Assembly: GCA_040220895.1 (NCBI GenBank)
Contig: JAVJVY010000013.1
Coordinates: 124,001-188,000, forward strand
Source: UBA11591 sp040220895
GTDB lineage: Bacteria > Bacteroidota > Bacteroidia > Flavobacteriales_E > Vicingaceae
Direction: 5' to 3'
Length of the DNA stretch: 64,000 nt
Position numbers and translations under genes: made by a program. Numbering within the stretch: the first letter of the stretch is position 1; each line of letters starts with the position of its first letter. Under the pieces are notes generated by a model that was not told the origin of the DNA, did not search any database, and saw only the letters and a program-made list of their open reading frames with translations. Shown here piece by piece: positions 59,859-64,000 of this stretch.

Positions 59859-59908
59859 GGTTCGGTAGTTCAGTTGGTTATCCCGAGAATTCGGGACTGC
59901 CTGTCACG
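59859..59908 (+). pseudogene. Broken tRNA-Asp copy with palindromic insert
   Basis: Bases 59859-59880 repeat the first 22 nt of tRNA-Asp (59974-59995) exactly. Then a 16-base palindrome (TCCCGA-GAAT-TCGGGA, 59881-59896) replaces GAATAC. Bases 59897-59908 match tRNA positions 60002-60013 (CTGCCTGTCACG), which includes the anticodon GTC. After that it diverges, and no 3' stems can be formed. It cannot be a functional tRNA. Confidence 0.75.
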
Positions 59909-59973
59909 GAAAAAGGTGATAATATTGAACATCAAACTGATAATAGTCGTTATTTACTTATTGAAAATAAATT

Positions 59974-60047
59974 GGTTCGGTAGTTCAGTTGGTTAGAATA
60001 CCTGCCTGTCACGCAGGGGGTCGCGGGTTCGAGTCCCGTCCGGACCG
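59974..60047 (+). tRNA. tRNA-Asp (anticodon GTC)
   Basis: Full cloverleaf. Acceptor stem GGTTCGG (59974-59980) pairs with CCGGACC (60040-60046) with one G-T pair. D-arm TAGTTCAGTTGGTTAGA. Anticodon stem CCTGC/GCAGG (60001-60005, 60013-60017) with loop CTGTCAC and anticodon GTC at 60008-60010. T-arm GCGGG-TTCGAGT-CCCGT. Discriminator G at 60047. The 3' CCA is not encoded, as is common in this phylum. A good terminator follows at 60061. Confidence 0.95.
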
Positions 60048-60060
60048 CAAGAAACGGGAA

Positions 60061-60089
60061 AGCCCCTCACGAAAGTGAGGGGCTTTTTT
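60061..60089 (+). terminator. Rho-independent terminator of tRNA-Asp
   Basis: Perfect 10-bp stem AGCCCCTCAC/GTGAGGGGCT with GAAA tetraloop, followed by TTTTT at 60085-60089. It is 13 bases after the tRNA. Confidence 0.85.
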
Positions 60090-60121
60090 ATTTTGAACAA
60101 GCACCAAGCTTGCTTGAGTGC

Positions 60122-60463
60122 GAAGTGAGAAATAAAAAAGCCTGACACCACCAACGGTGGTGGGGCTTTCCATAAGATTGCCCGGGGCCACCCTTTGGGC
60201 CCATTCGAGCTTGTTCGACGCAGGAGAAAAGCGAGAATGAATCCCGTCCCATTTCAACCGAAGTGAGAAATAAAAAAGACAAGCCAGCGGAGCTGGCGGC
60301 TTCATTTATCTTGTAGGAAACCACCTTTTGGGCCCATTCGAGCTTGTTCGACGCAGGAGAAAAGCGAGAATGAATCCCGTCCCATTTAAATTGAAGTGAG
60401 AAATAAAAAAGCCTGACACCACCATCGGTGGTGGGGCTTTCCATAAGATTGCCCGGGGCCACC
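60122..60463 (+). repeat. Tandem array of decayed terminator / tRNA-3'-half-like units
   Basis: Unit A (60122-60192, 60393-60463) is 71 bases, the two copies differing at one base. It starts GAAGTGAGAAATAAAAAA, then a GC hairpin (CACCACC-AAC-GGTGGTG). Variant A' (60260-60325) keeps the lead and has GCCAGC/GCTGGC. Unit B (60194-60254, 60327-60387) is 61 bases and identical in both copies. It contains ACGCAGG and ends near TCCCGTCC, which aligns with the tRNA-Asp 3' half (ACGCAGG ... GCG ... TCCCGTCC). The order A-B-A'-B-A suggests repeated duplication of a tRNA-terminator segment followed by decay. Confidence 0.7.
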
Positions 60464-60590
60464 ATTTAGGCGAACCTAAAAAGGCTTACTTTTTTCGTCA
60501 ATCCTAAAGTATCTTGGCATCTAGCGCTTATTATCTTTGATCACTTTTTAAATTTGAACCAGCATTGATTATCTTGGCTGTCGTATTCCG

Positions 60591-63500
60591 ATGAAATCGA
60601 CGATCTACTATTCTATCCCTTTCGCGGCACTATTCTTTGTTCTTCAAGGCAATGAGCTCAATGCCCAAACAGGCCCCGGTGGCGTTGGCGATAATTCCTC
60701 AAATTTATTGTGGTTGGAAACCGACAGCATTACCGGGCTGGTCGATGACGACGACGTCACCACCTGGACCGATGGCTCCAGCAATGGAAATGATCTAAGT
60801 CAACCCAATGCCACTTTTAAGCCGGTCTATAAAACCGCCATCGTAAATGGACACCCGGTTGTTCGATTTAATGTGACCAATGGCAGGCTGCGCCGGACTT
60901 CTTTCACATTTCCAACAACCACCATTACTGCTATTTATGTGAATGCCAACACCGAAAGTAACGATGGCGTGCTATCTTATGCCAGCACTGCCAGCAACAA
61001 CGATTTTTTACTGTTTAATAGCAGTAGTTTGAACGTTTATCGGGGAAGTAACACGAATTCAGGCATCGTTTTAAATGACAATGCCTTTAACATCGCCAAC
61101 GTGGCCTGGCAGAGCAGCAATGGCGGCGTGCAAGTGTGGAAGAACGGCAATCCGAGTTACAGCGCTACGGGCTTTCAAACCAGTTCCTCCATTACTTCGG
61201 GGGGCTGTCTGGCCATCGGTGCCGAACAAGACGCCATTGACGGATCGTACGACGCTTCACAGGATCACCAGGGGGATTTTGCAGAAGTCATCTTATACAA
61301 TACTTACCTAAATGACGCCCAGCATATTATTGTGGCCAATTACCTTTCTGCTAAATACGGCATTAGCATTTCGAATGATCATTTCAGCTACCAATCCACT
61401 CATCCACACGACGTGGCCGGTATCGGCAGAGAAGATGGATCAAACATTCACAGTGCTGCCCGATCAGCCAATGTATTGCAGTTCCAAAACCCGACAGGCA
61501 TGCAGTCCGATGGGGAATACTTGCTTTTTGGCCACGACGATGCCGACCTTACCACGGCATGGACGACCAGCGATGCACCTGGTGGAGGAACCGATATACA
61601 GCGGCTGGCAAGGGAATGGCGATTGGATGAAACCGGGAACGTCGATACGGTTGATGTCATTGTCAATACAGCCATTTTACCCAGCCTGCCTGCCGGACAC
61701 ACCATGTACGCGCTGATGGTCGATGCCGATGGAAGTTTTGCCAGCGGAGCAAGTGTTTATGAATTGGTACTGTCATCGGGAAGCCTATACACCGCAACGG
61801 GCATTGCCATCAACGACGGCGATTATGTGGCCATCGCTGCCGTAAACCCAAAGGTTGAACACGTGACGACCACTTCGAGCAATTTCGAAACAGCCAATGC
61901 CACCTTTCAGGTCCGGTTAAATTTTATCGCAGAAACCGACAAAACCGTTGATTATACCACGGCCGATGGAACAGCCCTTGCCGCTCAACCCGACTATACA
62001 GCAGCCAGTGGTGTGACACTTACCATCCTGGCAGATACTTCGGGAGCGGAGTACACCATATCACAGACGAATGATGCCGTGGTAGAAACCGATGAAACCT
62101 ACACCATTACCCTTGGCAACCCTTCCAGTGGCATTACCATTGGAACCAATTCAGTGCACACCCACACCATACAGGATGACGACAATGCCCGAAAGGTCTA
62201 CTTTGATGTAGCCACCGCCAATGGATCAGAGAGTGTGACTTCGGTGAATGTGGGCCTTAGCATTAATAACCTTGATTTGACAAACCCGACCAGCGTAGAC
62301 TATACCGTTACCGGTGGCACCGCGGTAGGTGGTGGCACCGATTACACCCTCGCTGCAGGCACGGTCACCTTCCCGGTGAACACTACGACCAATTCCTTTT
62401 CTTTTACGGTCAATAATGAAAGCCTTTATGAAATTGATGAAACCATCGAGATCACGCTTTCTGTGCCGGTGAATTGTAATTTAGATGGTGTGGCTCCTTT
62501 TGGTGGTACCGGTTTCATTGTGTACACCTATACCATTAATGATAATGATACACCTCCGGATGTTGAGTTCAGTGCGACCACATCGAGTGGCCTGGAATCG
62601 GTGGCTTCTGTAAATTTTCAGGTAACCCTTGATCAGGTTTCCGGGGCAGATGCCAGTGTGAGCTATGCCCTGACCGGAACGGCCACCGGCGGTGGTGTGG
62701 ATTACACTCTTGCCGCCGGCTCCGTCACCATCGTCGAAGGCAGCCTGACCAATGACATTACCGCCATCATTATTGATGATGGAATAGAAGAACTAACAGA
62801 GACCATCATAATTACCCTTTCTGCACCCGTGAATTGTGCCCTGGGAAGTGATACAGTGCAGACGTATTCCATTTTAGATAATGATCAATTTGGTTTTACC
62901 GGCCCCGGTGGAGTTGGCCAGGCCAGCAATAATGTGCTTTGGGTGCGGTCTGAAGACATCCCCGTAGTCAGCGACGGAACCGATATCACCACATGGATTG
63001 ATAGTTCCGGCAATGGCCACGACCTGACACAGGGAAACACGTCTTTTACACCGCGGTATTACGCAAATGTGCTGAATGGAAGGCCGGTGGTGCGTTTTGA
63101 GCAGGCTAACAACCGGATCATCCACAATGGCTTTACCGATTTCCCAAACACGGCCATCACCGCCATGTTTGTCAATAGGAACAGTGATTCAGGTGATGGA
63201 CTGTTTTCGTATGCTTCGTCTTCGAGCGACAATGAATTCTTGCTGTTCAGCAGCAACAGCGCTTCTATTTATCGCGGGGGCTCAAATGTTGGCACGGGTC
63301 AAGCGTTAAACGGCAATACCTGGAGAATTGTAGGGGTCAGTTGGGAAAGTGTCACAGGCGCTACGCTACTGCATCGCAATGGCACGCAATCTTATTCGGG
63401 CACACTTGCTGCAAGTACCAGCATTACTTCGGGAGGGAATTTTTGCCTGGCAGGCGAACAAGACGGCATCAACAGCGGTTATTCTGCGGGCCAGTCACAC

Positions 63501-64000
63501 CAAGGCGATTACACCGAATTTATTATTTACAACAGGATATTGAACAGTGCGCAGCGAAAGATCGTCGAGAACTACTTATCGGCAAAATTCAATATTGCCG
63601 TAGCAACAGACTTGTACGCCTATGACAGTCCGGGAAATTACGAGCACGAAGTCGCCGGAATCGGCCGCGACGATGCCTCCAACTTCCACATCGATGCCAA
63701 GGGAAAAGGTTTGGTACGAATGAATAATCCATCGAGTCTAGACGACGGCGATTACATGCTATGGGGCGATGACAGTGTTACTTTTACCTCGGCAAACCTG
63801 GTTGATGTACCTGTTGGCGTGCACAATCGAATGGAACGGATTTGGCGGGTGGACCAAACCGGTGACGTGGGAACCGTTACCGTCATGTTCAATTTGGCAG
63901 ATTTTACGATAGGCAATAGCAGTGATCTGGTATTACTCATCGATAGTGATGACGGCGTATTCGCCAATGCGTCGCAGACAAGCATTTCTTCTTTTTCGGC
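60591..64000 (+). CDS. Giant secreted surface protein with Calx-beta and LamG/DUF8202-like modules, C-terminus beyond window
   Basis: Open to the right edge; 1136 residues visible with no stop or frameshift. Signal peptide 1-27 (ending NELNAQ). Module 1 (about 30-420): LamG-like GPGGVGDNSSNLLWLETDSI ... HPVVRFN ... GDFAEVILYNTYLNDAQHII, then a DUF8202-like part (HDVAGIGREDGSNI ... DGEYLLFGHDD). Residues about 425-765 hold three Calx-beta units (DYTLAAG repeats with ETIEITL and ETIIITLSAP). Module 2 begins at GPGGVGQASNNVLWVRSED and repeats the order of module 1. Likely T9SS cargo; the tail is not visible. Two exact -7 elements, TATCTTTG at 60532-60539 and TAAATTTG at 60549-60556, lie upstream. 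Confidence 0.85.
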   Translation, partial: MKSTIYYSIPFAALFFVLQGNELNAQTGPGGVGDNSSNLLWLETDSITGLVDDDDVTTWTDGSSNGNDLSQPNATFKPVYKTAIVNGHPVVRFNVTNGRLRRTSFTFPTTTITAIYVNANTESNDGVLSYASTASNNDFLLFNSSSLNVYRGSNTNSGIVLNDNAFNIANVAWQSSNGGVQVWKNGNPSYSATGFQTSSSITSGGCLAIGAEQDAIDGSYDASQDHQGDFAEVILYNTYLNDAQHIIVANYLSAKYGISISNDHFSYQSTHPHDVAGIGREDGSNIHSAARSANVLQFQNPTGMQSDGEYLLFGHDDADLTTAWTTSDAPGGGTDIQRLAREWRLDETGNVDTVDVIVNTAILPSLPAGHTMYALMVDADGSFASGASVYELVLSSGSLYTATGIAINDGDYVAIAAVNPKVEHVTTTSSNFETANATFQVRLNFIAETDKTVDYTTADGTALAAQPDYTAASGVTLTILADTSGAEYTISQTNDAVVETDETYTITLGNPSSGITIGTNSVHTHTIQDDDNARKVYFDVATANGSESVTSVNVGLSINNLDLTNPTSVDYTVTGGTAVGGGTDYTLAAGTVTFPVNTTTNSFSFTVNNESLYEIDETIEITLSVPVNCNLDGVAPFGGTGFIVYTYTINDNDTPPDVEFSATTSSGLESVASVNFQVTLDQVSGADASVSYALTGTATGGGVDYTLAAGSVTIVEGSLTNDITAIIIDDGIEELTETIIITLSAPVNCALGSDTVQTYSILDNDQFGFTGPGGVGQASNNVLWVRSEDIPVVSDGTDITTWIDSSGNGHDLTQGNTSFTPRYYANVLNGRPVVRFEQANNRIIHNGFTDFPNTAITAMFVNRNSDSGDGLFSYASSSSDNEFLLFSSNSASIYRGGSNVGTGQALNGNTWRIVGVSWESVTGATLLHRNGTQSYSGTLAASTSITSGGNFCLAGEQDGINSGYSAGQSHQGDYTEFIIYNRILNSAQRKIVENYLSAKFNIAVATDLYAYDSPGNYEHEVAGIGRDDASNFHIDAKGKGLVRMNNPSSLDDGDYMLWGDDSVTFTSANLVDVPVGVHNRMERIWRVDQTGDVGTVTVMFNLADFTIGNSSDLVLLIDSDDGVFANASQTSISSFS

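Noticed and set aside
59894..59908. Broken tRNA copy as an intron-containing tRNA-Asp
   Set aside because: No 3' acceptor or T-arm follows, and group I introns are hundreds of bases long. A truncated copy explains it better.
60061..60463. Possible CRISPR array because of regular repeats
   Set aside because: Only two to three copies of two different units, which touch each other without spacers, and no cas genes nearby.
60009..60465. Minus-strand open frames through the tRNA-Asp and repeat array, with phrases like SGRDSNPRPPA
   Set aside because: They are antisense translations of the tRNA 3' half and its decayed copies. Such frames are common artefacts beside Bacteroidota tRNAs.
61075..61716. 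Open frames in other phases within the giant surface protein gene
   Set aside because: The main frame is continuous from 60591 to the end and has clear domain motifs, so the others are shadows.

Overview
The window reads as a chromosomal segment of a Bacteroidota bacterium, probably a free-living aerobic heterotroph of the Flavobacteriia/Cytophagia type. Four observations support this. Secreted proteins carry type IX secretion (T9SS) sorting tails. Shine-Dalgarno sequences are not evident, while Bacteroidota-type -7 promoter elements (TAnnTTTG) recur. PorT-like, DUF5777 and DUF4421 beta-barrels are present. The isocitrate dehydrogenase is of the long Thermus/Rickettsia type. Coding density is high and most genes sit in short operons or tight divergent and convergent pairs. 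I cannot name genus or species.

Layout. 1-3983: an NAD-dependent formate dehydrogenase (catalytic subunit cut by the left edge, fused diaphorase subunit) with divergent fdhD. 3967-6496: a T9SS cargo protein, a small membrane protein and a lytic transglycosylase. 6498-10580: a six-gene periplasmic redox operon (haem-motif proteins, OB-fold protein, YceI, DUF5777 barrel), preceded by a pepD-like dipeptidase. 12174-17270: an unknown helical protein, a TetR-AarF kinase pair and a GT87-like membrane glycosyltransferase. 17326-20573: a SiaABC-like partner-switching module (PP2C phosphatase, SiaC, and a SiaB kinase present as a tandem fusion). 20686-29736: surface and secreted proteins, a PadR-PspC envelope-stress pair, SlyD, a serine hydrolase. 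29905-32656: a peroxide regulon (oxyR divergent from ahpC-ahpD-dps). 32677-39972: bestrophin, a GH113-like glycosidase, a MoxR/VWA pair, isocitrate dehydrogenase, a zinc-ribbon protein. 40331-47169: an ECF sigma factor with a membrane partner, a hybrid histidine kinase, a DUF4421 barrel and a large T9SS protein. 47537-52158: GNAT, SnoaL-like, AlkA-like, ABC-F, CvfB-like and OsmC proteins. 52193-57034: an mtfA remnant followed by a cyanophycin module (synthetase, cyanophycinase, isoaspartyl dipeptidase). 57155-59794: Uup ABC-F and a DsbA-like protein. 59831-60463: tRNA-Asp with a broken copy upstream and a decayed repeat array downstream. 60591-end: a giant Calx-beta/LamG surface protein cut by the right edge.

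How the genes fit together. The cyanophycin genes form a full make-and-break cycle for a nitrogen-rich storage polymer. The oxyR block is a textbook peroxide response in which AhpD probably reduces AhpC. The SiaABC-like set should work as a phosphorylation switch. The formate dehydrogenase set can feed NADH from formate. Across the window many genes have a -7-like element only 4-5 bases upstream of the start codon, which suggests leaderless mRNAs. This also helped choose several start sites, including GTG and TTG starts.
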